This document shows, in pieces, positions 53,341-62,877 of a stretch of DNA of 64,000 nt. The stretch is from assembly GCF_019802345.1 (NCBI RefSeq), contig NZ_JAINDZ010000010.1, positions 78,397 through 142,396 of the forward strand, given 5' to 3'. The position numbers were made by a program, and so were the translations under genes. Every line of letters begins with the position of its first letter. Within the stretch, counting starts at the first letter, position 1. This stretch comes from Methylosinus sp. Sm6 (lineage in GTDB: Bacteria; Pseudomonadota; Alphaproteobacteria; Rhizobiales; Beijerinckiaceae). The notes beneath the pieces were generated by a model that saw only the letters and a list, made by a program, of their open reading frames with translations, was not told the DNA's origin and searched no databases.

Positions 53341-54578
53341 TGGTCGACACGCGCCTCGATGTCCCGCTCGAGGCCTTTGCGTGCGATGCGAAGCAGCTTG
53401 CGCTCGCCCGGAGCGCCGTGCAGAGCCGACAGCGCGGCTTCGCGTGGCGCGCCGCGCATCGCCATCCCATCGACGGCGACGATCTCGTCTCCGATCGATG
53501 CTTCCGCGACGCTCGCGAGCCCGCTCTTGCGCGCGACTCCGCCTATGAAATAGCGGCCGGACTCATAGACGAGAGTGACGCCCACCACGTCGAGCTCGCG
53601 CGGGTCGGGCTCGGACATTTTTCGCCAATAGGACATGGCGCGCGGATAGTCGATGGTCAGGCGATAGGTCTTCAGCACATTGGCGCCCAGCCAGCCCGCG
53701 ACCGGCTCTCCCGCATTCGCCTGCCATATGTCCCAGAAGGCTTCTCCGAAGATCGAGTCGACGACGGGCGACAATGACGGCCCCGATCCCATCACGCCGA
53801 TGTCGCGCATCGCCAGCGGCCCGATCATGATCTGAGGAATCCGCAACATGAGTCCGTCTTTCTCGAATGGAAGATCGAGCATGTTGTAATTCGCCGGCCC
53901 GACGGCGCCCTTCGCGCGCAGCCATTCCGGATGACGCGCGGCCCAGGAGGAGGCGAGCGCGCCGCGCGTCCAGCTGTAGGGACTGCCGGCGTCGATCACG
54001 AAGGCGTGCGTCGCGCCGTCGATCTGCGCATCGACGAGCGCAAGGCCGGTGCGCCGATCGACGCGGATCGGCGCAGCGACGCCGTCGGCGGGCAGAGCGC
54101 CCGAGGCGGCGAAGACGAGCCGGCGAGCAGGATAGTCGAGCACGATCCCGCCATTCGACAGCGCGCCCGACTGCAGGACCATATCCACGCGGCGGGAGGG
54201 AAAGAAGGGGCCGAACTGGCGCTCGCCCGCCGCGCGCTCGGGCTCGCTGCGCACGGCGGCGGCGGCGATCTCGATGCGTCGGCCGCCGATGCGCAAGCGC
54301 AACGCGCGGCCGCCGGCAATCTCCAGCTCGTCATAGAGGCCGCGCCTCAACACCGGCGGCGCTTGTCCCATATTGAGCAGAGCGAGGCAGCGCCGCCATG
54401 CGCCGTCCGGCGTCTCGGCTTCGATCTCGAAGAGAATTTGATCGCCGTCGAGAATCATCGGCGTGCTCGCCGCAACGCCGTCCGCTGTCGCCTGCCCCTC
54501 CATGTCGGCGACGCCCGCGATGATCGAGCAAGCCGAGAGCGCGCAAGCAAGCCCCGTTGCGATGAAAGGTCTGATCAT
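53334..54578 (-). CDS. Lipoprotein with retropepsin-like and PDZ domains
   Basis: A 414-residue exported protein. The signal sequence ends in a lipobox (LSAC, C17), so it is probably membrane-anchored. The body has two aspartyl-protease-like halves: one with LLNMGQAPP (N69-M-G where D-T-G is usual) and one with VIDAGSPYSW (D196-A-G-S). Residues about 335-405 form a PDZ domain (KSGLASVAEASIGDEIVAVDG). Because the first aspartate is replaced, proteolysis is uncertain. The start at 54578 has GAAGAGG upstream. It follows the DUF2975-XRE operon on the same strand. Confidence 0.7.
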   Translation of the reverse strand: MIRPFIATGLACALSACSIIAGVADMEGQATADGVAASTPMILDGDQILFEIEAETPDGAWRRCLALLNMGQAPPVLRRGLYDELEIAGGRALRLRIGGRRIEIAAAAVRSEPERAAGERQFGPFFPSRRVDMVLQSGALSNGGIVLDYPARRLVFAASGALPADGVAAPIRVDRRTGLALVDAQIDGATHAFVIDAGSPYSWTRGALASSWAARHPEWLRAKGAVGPANYNMLDLPFEKDGLMLRIPQIMIGPLAMRDIGVMGSGPSLSPVVDSIFGEAFWDIWQANAGEPVAGWLGANVLKTYRLTIDYPRAMSYWRKMSEPDPRELDVVGVTLVYESGRYFIGGVARKSGLASVAEASIGDEIVAVDGMAMRGAPREAALSALHGAPGERKLLRIARKGLERDIEARVDHY

Positions 54579-54603
54579 GGACGCCTCTTCGAAATAAATG
54601 TCG

Positions 54604-54840
54604 TTATCCCGTTTCGGCGCAGACGGCCGCGGCCTCGTCGGGCGCATATTCCATGAGGTCGCCGGGCTGGCAGTCGAGCTCGCGGCAAATCGCGGCGAGC
54701 GTCGAAAAGCGGACGCCATTCACCTTGCCGGATTTCAGCAGCGAGAGATTGGCCTCGGTGACGCCGATCGCGCGCGCGAGGGTCTTGGAGCGCATGCGGC
54801 GCTTGGCCAGCATCACATCGAGTCGCATGACGATCGGCAT
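54604..54840 (-). CDS. YozG-like XRE-family transcriptional regulator
   Basis: A 78-residue helix-turn-helix protein (Cro/CI type, YozG-like). The HTH is TLARAIGVTEANLSLLKSGKVNGVRFSTLAAICRELDCQPGDL. It begins immediately after the stop of the DUF2975 gene. Pairs of DUF2975 membrane protein with such a regulator are widespread and usually autoregulated; the AT-rich three-half-site operator upstream fits this. Confidence 0.9.
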   Translation of the reverse strand: MPIVMRLDVMLAKRRMRSKTLARAIGVTEANLSLLKSGKVNGVRFSTLAAICRELDCQPGDLMEYAPDEAAAVCAETG

Positions 54841-55443
54841 TCAGACAAATCCGTCCCGCTCGGCCTCGATCTCATGCGCGCATCGCATCACGTCGGCGAC
54901 GACGAAGACGAGCGCGCCGAGAACCGCAGCCTGGATTTCGGAGAGGTGGAACCAAGTCGGATCATTCGCGACGCCTGCGAGGAGCGCGATACGGTTCGCG
55001 CAAAAGGGCGCAACCGCATAAGCGATGAGCCCGAGACCCACATGCTTCAAGCAATGCGCGTTGCGCGGAGCGAAGACGACGCCTCGCGCATAGAGGCCGA
55101 ACAGCAGGCGCAAGCGCAGAAAAATATAGGCGGCGGGCGCGACGAGCAGCAGCAATGCTCCGGCGCCGACGAGACGCTGCGCCGGACTGAAAGCCGAAAG
55201 CGCGACCAGGCCCGCCGCCGCGTCCGGCCTGCGTCCGAACCAGACGCCGCCGGGTCCGAAGGCGATATCCTCGCCCTGATAGGACAGGACGACGCCGACC
55301 AGCGCGGCCGCGAACAGCAATGCGAGCGCAAGCAGCAGCGTGAACAGCGCCGATAAGAGCGCGCCGCTACGCCGAATGCGTCGCAGCAAGGGCGGCTCGG
55401 GAGCAGGAGCTTCCGGTGGAAGGAGCGGGACGACATTCGACAT
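54841..55443 (-). CDS. DUF2975 membrane protein
   Basis: A 200-residue inner-membrane protein with four predicted helices (about 28-54, 88-110, 135-155 and 168-186) and a small loop between helices 1 and 2. The layout and its direct coupling to a YozG-like regulator identify the DUF2975 family. Function unknown; it may sense or signal at the membrane. First gene of a two-gene operon downstream of the 55462-55500 operator. Confidence 0.82.
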   Translation of the reverse strand: MSNVVPLLPPEAPAPEPPLLRRIRRSGALLSALFTLLLALALLFAAALVGVVLSYQGEDIAFGPGGVWFGRRPDAAAGLVALSAFSPAQRLVGAGALLLLVAPAAYIFLRLRLLFGLYARGVVFAPRNAHCLKHVGLGLIAYAVAPFCANRIALLAGVANDPTWFHLSEIQAAVLGALVFVVADVMRCAHEIEAERDGFV

Positions 55444-55461
55444 GCTTCAGGCCGACCTGAA

Positions 55462-55500
55462 ATTATCGATCTACGATAATAAAACAAATTTTGCGATAAT
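55462..55500. promoter_or_regulatory. Three-half-site operator upstream of the DUF2975-XRE operon
   Basis: ATTATCG (55462-55468) and CGATAAT (55474-55480) form a 7-5-7 inverted repeat. A third CGATAAT lies at 55494-55500, exactly 20 bases (two helical turns) after the second. The stretch is AT-rich and lies 19-57 bases upstream of the DUF2975 start, so it probably overlaps the promoter and binds the operon's own regulator. Confidence 0.65.
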
Positions 55501-55611
55501 TACAAGAGCGGACCCGCGCCATTCTTCAATCGAGGAGTCAGGAGGGAGCGATCCGATTTCCGGCGCGAACAGGATCGCGTCGGACTTGCGCCGCGCGGCC
55601 GTCAGAGGCCT

Positions 55612-55714
55612 TGGCGACGTGCGTCGACGAATTTGAAGCCTCTCGAGAGCGAGCTTGAAGGCTCGCGGTCCAGGGCCGCGCTCGGACCGCGAGCCTTCAG
55701 CTGCATCACGCCAC
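55612..55714 (+). repeat. Dispersed repeat family B, copy 3
   Basis: TGGCGACGTGCGTCGACGAA, TTTGAAGCC, CTCTCGAGAGCGAGC, AAGGCTCGC and ATCACGCCACC occur in the same order as in copies 1 and 2, with an extra GC-rich hairpin inserted in the middle. The 366-base gap 55444-55809 holds this element and the operator of the DUF2975 operon, otherwise nothing I recognise. Confidence 0.6.
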
Positions 55715-55809
55715 CAGCGTCGCTCGAGCAGGCGCTCAGCCGGCGCATCCTTCCACGCTTCGCGCCTTCATAAAAAAGAAGCTTGGACGCGAAGGGATCC
55801 AAGACTGCG

Positions 55810-56895
55810 TCAATCGCAGATCGCCTTCAGCGCCGCCCATTGCTCCGCATCGAGCAGCGGGGGGCCCTGCTCGCCCGCGTCGGCCGCCGCGAGCGCGGCG
55901 AGGCGCTGCCCGGTCAAAGGGTGATCCTGCAGCAGGCCGAGCGCGGCCGTCTCCGAGCTGGAGATGCGCGTGAGCAACTCCCCCAAGGGGCGCGCCGGCC
56001 GTCCGAGGCGCGTCAGCAGCTCGCCGGCGTATCGATCCGCCTCCGCCTCCTGCTCGCGCGAATGCGCGGCGCCGATCAGCGCCTTGCTCGCGAAGATGAG
56101 CGCGCTGGCGCCGGTCACGTCGCCGAACAGCAAGCCGACGAGATAGGAGGTTCCGCCGAGGGCGATCACCCTGCGCAAGGCGTCGCGACGCGCGATATGG
56201 CCGAGCTCATGGGCCAGGACGCCGGCGACCTCGTCCGGCGCCTGCGCCTGTCTCAGCAGCCCGGCGAACATATAAATCTTGCCCCCGGGCAGAGCGAGCG
56301 CATTCGCGACCGGCGTGTCGAGAACCTCGATCGTCGTCTCGGAGGGAAGCCCCGCCGCGCGTTGCAGGCGCGACGACAGCGTGGCGAGCGCGGCGCCGCC
56401 GGCCTCGCCCTCACAGGAGTCCTGCGGGAAGATCGCGCGCAGCTGTGTGTCGACCGCCTCCCCGAGGCGCCGCTCCAACCGGCTCGGAACGAGCGGCGCG
56501 AGCCGGTCGGCGGCGAAGGGAACGCCGAACCAGATCATGACGACGACGCTCGCCGTCGCCGCGATCGACCAGGCGGCGATGCGGCCCATCGAGACGCGCG
56601 CCGCGCCGCCGTGGAGGCAGTGGCAGCGCGCCAGAATCTCATTGTGGAGGCGCGCGTCGGGCAGCTCGAGCCGGGCGAGCTCGGGCGCCTCCGGCGATTC
56701 GCGCGAGAGCACGAAGCCCGGGCGGTCGACGCGGCGAATCTCGTCATAGGGCCAGATCGCGAGCGTCTCGTCCTCGGCGGCGATCTCCAGCGCCGTCGCG
56801 AGGAAACGCAGGGCGACGATGCGGCGCCTGCTGGCGACGCCATCGAAGAAGAACGATTCAGGGCCCGCATTCACCGGCGCGGGGGCTGCGCTCAT
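55810..56895 (-). CDS. M48-family metallopeptidase
   Basis: A 361-residue membrane-associated zinc peptidase. An N-terminal cytoplasmic part of about 100 residues is followed by one membrane helix (IAAWSIAATASVVVMIWFGV). The HExxH zinc site is in VAGVLAHELGHIARRD, and the third ligand is the glutamate in EQEAEADRYAGELL. M48 peptidases degrade membrane or periplasmic proteins. The start is 13 bases after the stop of the YjgN-like gene, and this pairing recurs in many bacteria. Confidence 0.88.
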   Translation of the reverse strand: MSAAPAPVNAGPESFFFDGVASRRRIVALRFLATALEIAAEDETLAIWPYDEIRRVDRPGFVLSRESPEAPELARLELPDARLHNEILARCHCLHGGAARVSMGRIAAWSIAATASVVVMIWFGVPFAADRLAPLVPSRLERRLGEAVDTQLRAIFPQDSCEGEAGGAALATLSSRLQRAAGLPSETTIEVLDTPVANALALPGGKIYMFAGLLRQAQAPDEVAGVLAHELGHIARRDALRRVIALGGTSYLVGLLFGDVTGASALIFASKALIGAAHSREQEAEADRYAGELLTRLGRPARPLGELLTRISSSETAALGLLQDHPLTGQRLAALAAADAGEQGPPLLDAEQWAALKAICD

Positions 56896-56908
56896 CGAAC
56901 GCGTCTCC

Positions 56909-58117
56909 TCAGAAGCCGACGACATCGAGGCTGCCCAAGAAGCCCTCGTTGATCGCGTTCGCCGAGGATCCCGTTTCCGCCACGGCGGCCTCCGCCTGCT
57001 CGAGCGCATGCACGCGCAGCGAGCCCGCGACGATCTTCCAGACGCGCTGAACGAAATAGATGCGGGTCGCGATGCCCGCCGCAACGAAAGTCAGGACGTA
57101 GAAGGCGCCGAACAGCACGAAAAGCGCCGCGGACGGCTGCTGCTGCGGCTGCGGCGCGTGTCCGCCCGAAATGAGCACAAAGGTCACGATCCCGACGAGA
57201 GCGCCGAAGGCGAGCATGCAGCCCATGACGATCGCGAAATAGACGTAGTAGTTGGTGAGGAGCCGGCGTGTCGTGAGGCTGGTCTCCAGACGGATGTCGC
57301 CGAGCCGCAGCCCCTCGAGCCACCATCGCCATTGCGCCGCCTTGAAGGCGGCGTAGAGCGCCGGCGCGGCGAACAGGGCGATGAGCATCGCCAGCAGGAG
57401 CAGCGCTTCGCTCTTGGCGGCGCCGAGGATGAGCGACGTCACGGCGACGGCTATGGTCGCCGCCCAGATCCACCAGCCGCGCTTGAAGAACGCGCCGCCG
57501 CGCGCGACGAAATCGCCGCGCAGGCCGCCATAGGAGGTGTTGCGCATTTTGTAGCGCTCGAGCGCCGCCTGCGCAAAGGGCAGGGCGAGGCCGAGCGTCA
57601 GCGCGATCACGGCGCCCCAGCAAAGCGCGCGCCCCAGATAGGCGAGGCCGGAGCCGCCCATTCCGAAGCGCAGGCCGCGCCAGCTCGTCTTGTGCAGACG
57701 GTAGCGGCGCGCGCCGTAATTGGCGTATTGCCCGAAGGCGAAGAAGAAGAGCAGCAAGGGCAGCGACGCGAACGCCTTGTATCGCTCCGCCTCCATCGTC
57801 ACGAGGAAATAGAGGAGATAGGCCGGCGTGGCGATGGCGAGCGCGAAGAAGAAGCCGAACAGCAGCTCGCGCGCCGCGCCGACATATTCCAGCGCGTCGC
57901 CGTCGATGACCGTGTTCGACCAGAGATAGCGGCGCATCTTCGTCGCCAGCCAGAATCGATAGAAGCCAGCGGTCACGATCTCGAGCAGAGCGCCTCTCAT
58001 CACGAGGCGGCGAAATTCCCCGTTTTCCCCGGTGAAGAGAATGGGCCGAGGCGCCGTCGGGAGGGGAGCGGATGCGGCGACGGCCTCGTCCCGCACGACA
58101 TTGGAGCAATCCGACAT
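56909..58117 (-). CDS. YjgN/DUF898 multi-pass membrane protein
   Basis: A 402-residue inner-membrane protein with about seven helices and the duplicated DUF898 pattern: FTGENGEFRRLVMRGALLEIVTAGFYRFWLATKMRRYLW near the start and a second YKMRNTSYGGLRGDF / LTTRRLLTNYYVY block. The function is unknown. It is the first gene of a two-gene operon with an M48 peptidase, suggesting a shared membrane-quality or processing role. ATG 58117 was chosen; 58150 is also open. Confidence 0.85.
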   Translation of the reverse strand: MSDCSNVVRDEAVAASAPLPTAPRPILFTGENGEFRRLVMRGALLEIVTAGFYRFWLATKMRRYLWSNTVIDGDALEYVGAARELLFGFFFALAIATPAYLLYFLVTMEAERYKAFASLPLLLFFFAFGQYANYGARRYRLHKTSWRGLRFGMGGSGLAYLGRALCWGAVIALTLGLALPFAQAALERYKMRNTSYGGLRGDFVARGGAFFKRGWWIWAATIAVAVTSLILGAAKSEALLLLAMLIALFAAPALYAAFKAAQWRWWLEGLRLGDIRLETSLTTRRLLTNYYVYFAIVMGCMLAFGALVGIVTFVLISGGHAPQPQQQPSAALFVLFGAFYVLTFVAAGIATRIYFVQRVWKIVAGSLRVHALEQAEAAVAETGSSANAINEGFLGSLDVVGF

Positions 58118-58276
58118 GGCGAACAGCCTTTCGCGACAATCACAAGGCACAACTCGCTCAGGCTACGTGCTCGAGCGGAGCCTCGCAAGGCCGAATCGCG
58201 AAACAACGGCCATCTCTCGCTGACGCCGCGCCACTTCGCGCTATATTCGAGGAGTCTCGGCGAAGGAGCGGACCTC

Positions 58277-58969
58277 ATGGCGGAGCATTGGTTCATTTCC
58301 GGCGCGAACAGGGGCATTGGCCATGGGCTGGCGACGCTGGTCGCCGAGCGCGGCGACGACGTCACCGCCTCGGTGCGCAGCGAGCGCGCGCGGGAGGAGC
58401 TGCAGCGGGACGTCGCGCGCCATCGCGCCCGCTTCGCGATCGTGAGCTTCGACACGCGCGACGAGGACGCCATCCGCGCGGCGACGCAGACGGTCGAGGA
58501 GCCGATCGACGTGCTCGTCTGCAACGCCGGCGCCTATGGACCGCAGCGCCAGTCGACGCTCGACATGGATTTTCGCGGCGCGCTCGATCTCTTCGACGTC
58601 AACGCGCTCGGGCCCCTGCGCCTCGTCCAGGCTCTCCTGCCCAATCTGCGAAAGGCGGAGAACCCGCGCGTGGTTCTCATCTCCAGCGGCCTCGGCTCGA
58701 TGGCGACGGCGGGCGCGACCAATATCGCCTATCGCGCCGCCAAAGCGGCGTTGAACAAGATCACGCAAGGTCTGGCGCTCGATCTGCAGCGGGACGGGAT
58801 CATCGTCGTCGCTCTCAATCCCGGCTGGGTGCGCACCGACATGGGCGGCAGGAACGCCGAGCTTTCGGTGGAAGAGAGCGCGACCGGCATCGTCGCGACC
58901 ATCGACGCGCTGACGACGGGCGACAGCGGGCGCTTCGTCGATTATCGCGGCAAGGACACGCCCTGGTGA
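58277..58969 (+). CDS. Short-chain dehydrogenase/reductase
   Basis: A 230-residue Rossmann-fold oxidoreductase. The cofactor motif is ISGANRGIGHGLA (TGxxxGxG type), then CNAGAYGP (NNAG type), ISSGLGS with the catalytic serine, and YRAAKAAL with the YxxxK pair. Substrate unknown. AAGGAG lies 9-10 bases before the ATG. It converges with the lipoprotein hydrolase gene. Confidence 0.88.
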   Translation: MAEHWFISGANRGIGHGLATLVAERGDDVTASVRSERAREELQRDVARHRARFAIVSFDTRDEDAIRAATQTVEEPIDVLVCNAGAYGPQRQSTLDMDFRGALDLFDVNALGPLRLVQALLPNLRKAENPRVVLISSGLGSMATAGATNIAYRAAKAALNKITQGLALDLQRDGIIVVALNPGWVRTDMGGRNAELSVEESATGIVATIDALTTGDSGRFVDYRGKDTPW

Positions 58970-58976
58970 GCGCGCC

Positions 58977-60251
58977 TCACTGCAACGGCCGCAGCGTGTC
59001 CGTCATCTGCGTCCCGAGCTGCTCCAGCCGGTCGCCGAAATTTTCGCGCGCGCGCGGATCGACCACCGCGAAGGGCGCGGTGACCGCGGCGCCGGCCGCC
59101 GTGCCGACGGCGGCAGCGGCGCCGGTCGCCATTTGGCCGACGCTCTCGCCGACGCTCGTCCGCACGTCGGCGAGCTGCTGGCCGGCGGCGAGGCGGCGGC
59201 CGATGGCGCGCACCACCTCCGGCGATTGCGCGAATGTGCCATGGCCGAGCGGATCGCTCGACGCCACATCGGCGAGATCGACGACGAAGATGCGGCGCTC
59301 GGCGAGCAGAGCGCGATAGGGCTCGACGTCCGGGTCGATGCCGCCGAGCCGCACCTTGTCGCCCCACACATGGCGCGAGGCGGCGAGCGCCTCGTCATTG
59401 CGCGAGACGAACAGCGAGAACAGCGCGCGGCGCTCGCCGATCTCGGCGATCTGCCGCGTGAACACGTCGAAATCCACATCCGGCGCGGCGAGCATCACAT
59501 TCTTGATCTTGCCCGGCAGGCCTTTGTCGCGAATGGCCATCTGCCGCAGCGCTTCGAGCGTGACCCAATTGCCCATCGAATGCGCCAGGATGGAGATTTC
59601 GCCGACCGCCGGATCGCGGGCGAGCGCGCGCAGCACCGTCTCCAGCGCATCGCGCGAATAGCTCGCGCTCTCGCGGTCATAGCCGTAATCGACGAGGCGC
59701 CCGCGCGAGGGCCAGGTGAACAGCACCGGCAGCGCGCTCGTGCCGGAATCATGGACGATCTGCGCGAAGCGATAGACCGCCTCGGCGAAGAGCGTGTTGA
59801 AGCCGTGGACGAAGACCAGCGCCTGCCGCTTCGGCGCGGCGGCGATGCGGCTGTGGAAATCGCGCAGCGCCGCGTCGCGCGCCAGCGGCTCGGCGCGCAG
59901 CGTGACGAAATCCCGATAAGGATCGGCCGGGACGGCGTCCGGCCATTGCACCTCGCCGATTTGACGCGCCGCATCGGGCGGAATGGAGACGGCGACATCG
60001 GCGAAAGCGAGCCCCGCCCCGCGCTCGCCGGTGAAGAGATCGCCCGGCGCGGCGCCCTGCCCGCTGCGCGTCGTGGCGACCAGCATGTCCACGCGGCTCG
60101 TGCCCGGCGCCCGCGGCTGCGCGATCAGCACGCCATGCGGGCGGTCCGCGCAGGCGGCGAGCGCGACGGCGGCGACGAGCGCGCCGAGACGAAACGGCTT
60201 CAAATAGCGCAAACCCGCCCCCTGGTCGGCGAAGCTCTCGGCGCTCTGCAT
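58977..60251 (-). CDS. DUF900-type alpha/beta hydrolase lipoprotein
   Basis: A 424-residue exported protein. The signal sequence ends at a lipobox in VALAACADRP. The hydrolase domain has VFVHGFNTLFAEAVYR, FTWPSRGRLVDYGYDRESA and the nucleophile ILAHSMGNWVTLEAL, matching the DUF900 family. The triad serine is in HSMGN; an aspartate lies in AAPDVDFDVF. A small alanine/glycine-rich tail follows. The substrate is unknown. The start at 60251 is preferred since it gives a normal lipoprotein signal. Confidence 0.82.
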   Translation of the reverse strand: MQSAESFADQGAGLRYLKPFRLGALVAAVALAACADRPHGVLIAQPRAPGTSRVDMLVATTRSGQGAAPGDLFTGERGAGLAFADVAVSIPPDAARQIGEVQWPDAVPADPYRDFVTLRAEPLARDAALRDFHSRIAAAPKRQALVFVHGFNTLFAEAVYRFAQIVHDSGTSALPVLFTWPSRGRLVDYGYDRESASYSRDALETVLRALARDPAVGEISILAHSMGNWVTLEALRQMAIRDKGLPGKIKNVMLAAPDVDFDVFTRQIAEIGERRALFSLFVSRNDEALAASRHVWGDKVRLGGIDPDVEPYRALLAERRIFVVDLADVASSDPLGHGTFAQSPEVVRAIGRRLAAGQQLADVRTSVGESVGQMATGAAAAVGTAAGAAVTAPFAVVDPRARENFGDRLEQLGTQMTDTLRPLQ

Positions 60252-60416
60252 AGACCCGCGCGCCGCGCGAGTCGATCCGCCTCGCGCGGCGACGCTCAAA
60301 CTTACGGCGCCACTGCCGAGAATTGAGGCGAGATCACGCGCATTCCTAAACACATCCGTAACCCTGACGAATGAGATTCGCCTTGGGTTTCCGAGAATTG
60401 CTGGAGCCTCTGTCGA

Positions 60417-62738
60417 ATGGCGCAGACCTTTCGCGCGAAGCTTCCTTCGCGCATGCTCGTGACCGCCGCTCTCCTCGCGGCGGCGGCGCCGGCGACCGCC
60501 GGAATGGCGACGGGGAGCGTCGCGCTCGCCGGCGTCGTCGCGCTCCTCGCCGCGCTCGCCGCGGCCGCCCATATCGAGCGTCGGCTCGCGCCGCACATGG
60601 AGGCGATGGAGACGATCGCCGGCGGAGACCGTTATGCCGCGCTGCCCCACGCCGGCGACGGCCTGACGCGACGCCTCGGCGCGGTCTCGGCGCGGATGCG
60701 AGACATGCTGGTCGCGGCCGACGCATCGGCCGTGGCGCAGCGCAGCCGCGAGGCGGAGCTCGAGATTCGCAATGCGGGACGCGCCCTCTTCACCCGCCGC
60801 TTCCGTGACGGCGTGAGCGAAGCCGTCGCCGGGCTCGAAGCCGCCGGCGAGGGCGTTCGGACGACGGTCGGCGCGCTCGACGCCTGCAGCGGCGACATGC
60901 GGCGGCGAACGGCGAGCGCCGCCGTTGCGGCCGAGGCGGCCGCGCGCGACGTGGACGGACTCGCCGGCGCGGCGCGGGCGGCGATCGATCTCCTCGCCGG
61001 TTCCGCGCGGCAGATCGCCGATGCGCGCGCCGCCGCCGATCGCACGGCCGAGGAGCTGGCGCGCGCCGACGCCATCGTGCGCAGCCTCGCCGCGGCGATG
61101 GGACACATCGGCGAGGTCAGCCGGCTCATCCAGGCGATCGCCGCCCAGACCTCGATGCTGGCGCTGAACGCGACCATAGAGGCGGCGCGCGCCGGCGAAT
61201 CGGGGCGCGGCTTCGCGGTGGTGGCGGGAGAAGTGAAGACGCTCGCCAGCCGCACGGCGTCCGCCGCCGGCGACATCGAAGCGCAGATCAGCGAGATTCG
61301 CAGCGTCGTGGAAGAGACGGTCGCGGCGATCGCGGCCGTCTCGGCGAGCGTCGAGGCGATGGCGCGGGTCGATCGCGGCCTCGCCGAGACGCTCGGTCGC
61401 GAGGCCGGCGAGCTCGACCGCATCGGCGGCCGCGCCGCGCTCGTCGCGCATGAGGTGAGCGGCGCGCTTCCCGATTTGAGCGGCGTGGTCGGCGAGGTGG
61501 AATCGGCCGGCCGCTCGGTGCGGACGACCGCCGAGGACCTGCTCGGCCGCTCCCATCTCCTCGCCGACACGGTCGGCCGCTTCTTCTCCGACATCGACGG
61601 CGGGGCGATCCGCGTCGGCATTCTACATTCGCTGTCCGGCACCATGACGAGCAGCGAGCGGCCGCTGCAGGAGCTGCTGGTGATGCTGATCGAGCAGCGC
61701 AACGCCAGCGGCGGCCTGCTCGGCCGGCCTATCGAGGCGGTCATCATGGACCCGCGCTCGGTTCCGAGCCTCTACGCCGAGCAGGCGCGCGTCCTGATCG
61801 AGGAGCGCAAGGTCGACGCCGTCTTCGGCTGCTGGACCTCCGCCTCGCGCAAGGCGACTTTGCCCGTTATCGAGCGGCTCGACAGCCTCTTGTTCTATCC
61901 GAGCCAATATGAGGGTGAAGAGCGCTCGCCCAATATCGTCTATGCGGGCGGAACGCCGAGCCAGACCGCGATTCCCGCGGTGGACTTTCTTCGCACGCGC
62001 GGGGCGCGGCGCTTCTTTCTCGTCGGCGTCGACGACGTCTATCCGCGCGTCACCAATGCGATCCTGCGCGCCTATCTGGCGTCGCGGGGGATCGCCGGCG
62101 GCGACGTCGTCGAGCGCTATGCGGCTGCCGGCCGCGAGGATTGGCGCGACGTCGGCGACGAAATTCGCGCTTTCTGCGGCCGCCCCGGCGCGGCCGTCGT
62201 CTCCACGGTGAGCGGCGACGCCAATCTGCGCTTCTTCGCCGAGCTCGCGCGCGGCGGCCGCGGTCGCGCGGCGACGCCGATCATGTCGCTCTCGATCGGC
62301 GAGGCGGAGCTGCCGGCGCTCGCCCATTGCGGCGTCGACGGGGTCTTCGTCGCCTGGAACTACCTGCATGAGATCGACGCCGAGGAGAACCGCCGCTTCG
62401 TCGCCGATTGGCGTCGCTTCAAAGGCGCGCCGGACGCCATGACCAATGACGCCATGGAGGCGACCTGGCTCGGCTTCAACCTGTGGAGCGCCGCGGTGGT
62501 CGCCGCCGGCGCGTCGCAAGCGGCGAAGACGCGCGCGATCCTTCCCGGACGCAGCATTCGCGCGCCGAGCGGCTTCACCGTGCGCGTCGACGAGGAGACG
62601 CAGCATCTCGTCAAGCCCGCCTTCGTCGGCTGCGTCGATCGGGGACGCATCCTGCCTGTCTGGACGAGCGCCGGGCTCATCGCGCCCGAGCCCTGGAGCC
62701 GATGGCTGGCGCAGCGCCGCACCGGCGCGGCCGCCTAG
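60417..62738 (+). CDS. Chemoreceptor signalling domain fused to a UrtA-like urea/amide-binding domain
   Basis: A 773-residue fusion. Residues about 12-52 form two membrane helices separated by only a few residues, so no periplasmic sensor domain exists. A HAMP-like stretch (55-105) leads to a methyl-accepting chemotaxis signalling domain (about 125-390) with the hairpin tip [38 protein letters not shown] (238-277, shown here to locate it). From residue 398 follows a UrtA/AmiC-type binding domain: [38 protein letters not shown] and [11 protein letters not shown]. By this topology the binding domain is cytoplasmic. It probably senses urea or short amides inside the cell and signals through CheA/CheW. 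Confidence 0.85.
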   Translation: MAQTFRAKLPSRMLVTAALLAAAAPATAGMATGSVALAGVVALLAALAAAAHIERRLAPHMEAMETIAGGDRYAALPHAGDGLTRRLGAVSARMRDMLVAADASAVAQRSREAELEIRNAGRALFTRRFRDGVSEAVAGLEAAGEGVRTTVGALDACSGDMRRRTASAAVAAEAAARDVDGLAGAARAAIDLLAGSARQIADARAAADRTAEELARADAIVRSLAAAMGHIGEVSRLIQAIAAQTSMLALNATIEAARAGESGRGFAVVAGEVKTLASRTASAAGDIEAQISEIRSVVEETVAAIAAVSASVEAMARVDRGLAETLGREAGELDRIGGRAALVAHEVSGALPDLSGVVGEVESAGRSVRTTAEDLLGRSHLLADTVGRFFSDIDGGAIRVGILHSLSGTMTSSERPLQELLVMLIEQRNASGGLLGRPIEAVIMDPRSVPSLYAEQARVLIEERKVDAVFGCWTSASRKATLPVIERLDSLLFYPSQYEGEERSPNIVYAGGTPSQTAIPAVDFLRTRGARRFFLVGVDDVYPRVTNAILRAYLASRGIAGGDVVERYAAAGREDWRDVGDEIRAFCGRPGAAVVSTVSGDANLRFFAELARGGRGRAATPIMSLSIGEAELPALAHCGVDGVFVAWNYLHEIDAEENRRFVADWRRFKGAPDAMTNDAMEATWLGFNLWSAAVVAAGASQAAKTRAILPGRSIRAPSGFTVRVDEETQHLVKPAFVGCVDRGRILPVWTSAGLIAPEPWSRWLAQRRTGAAA

Positions 62739-62877
62739 CGCCGAAAGCCAGCGGCGCCGGGACGCGAGACTATTTACATATAGATCAGCTAGATTATTGT
62801 CGCGGCAAAGCGTCCATTTGGCCGCAGAAATTCAGCCTTTGGAGCGCGAGGAGCCGACGAGCGAAAGGGAGTTTCCT

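Noticed and set aside
58977..61556. A very long minus-strand open frame extending through the chemoreceptor gene
   Set aside because: Only its left part, to ATG 60251, makes a family-like protein with a lipoprotein signal. The rest is arginine-, glycine- and histidine-rich antisense of the plus-strand fusion gene, a usual artefact of high GC.
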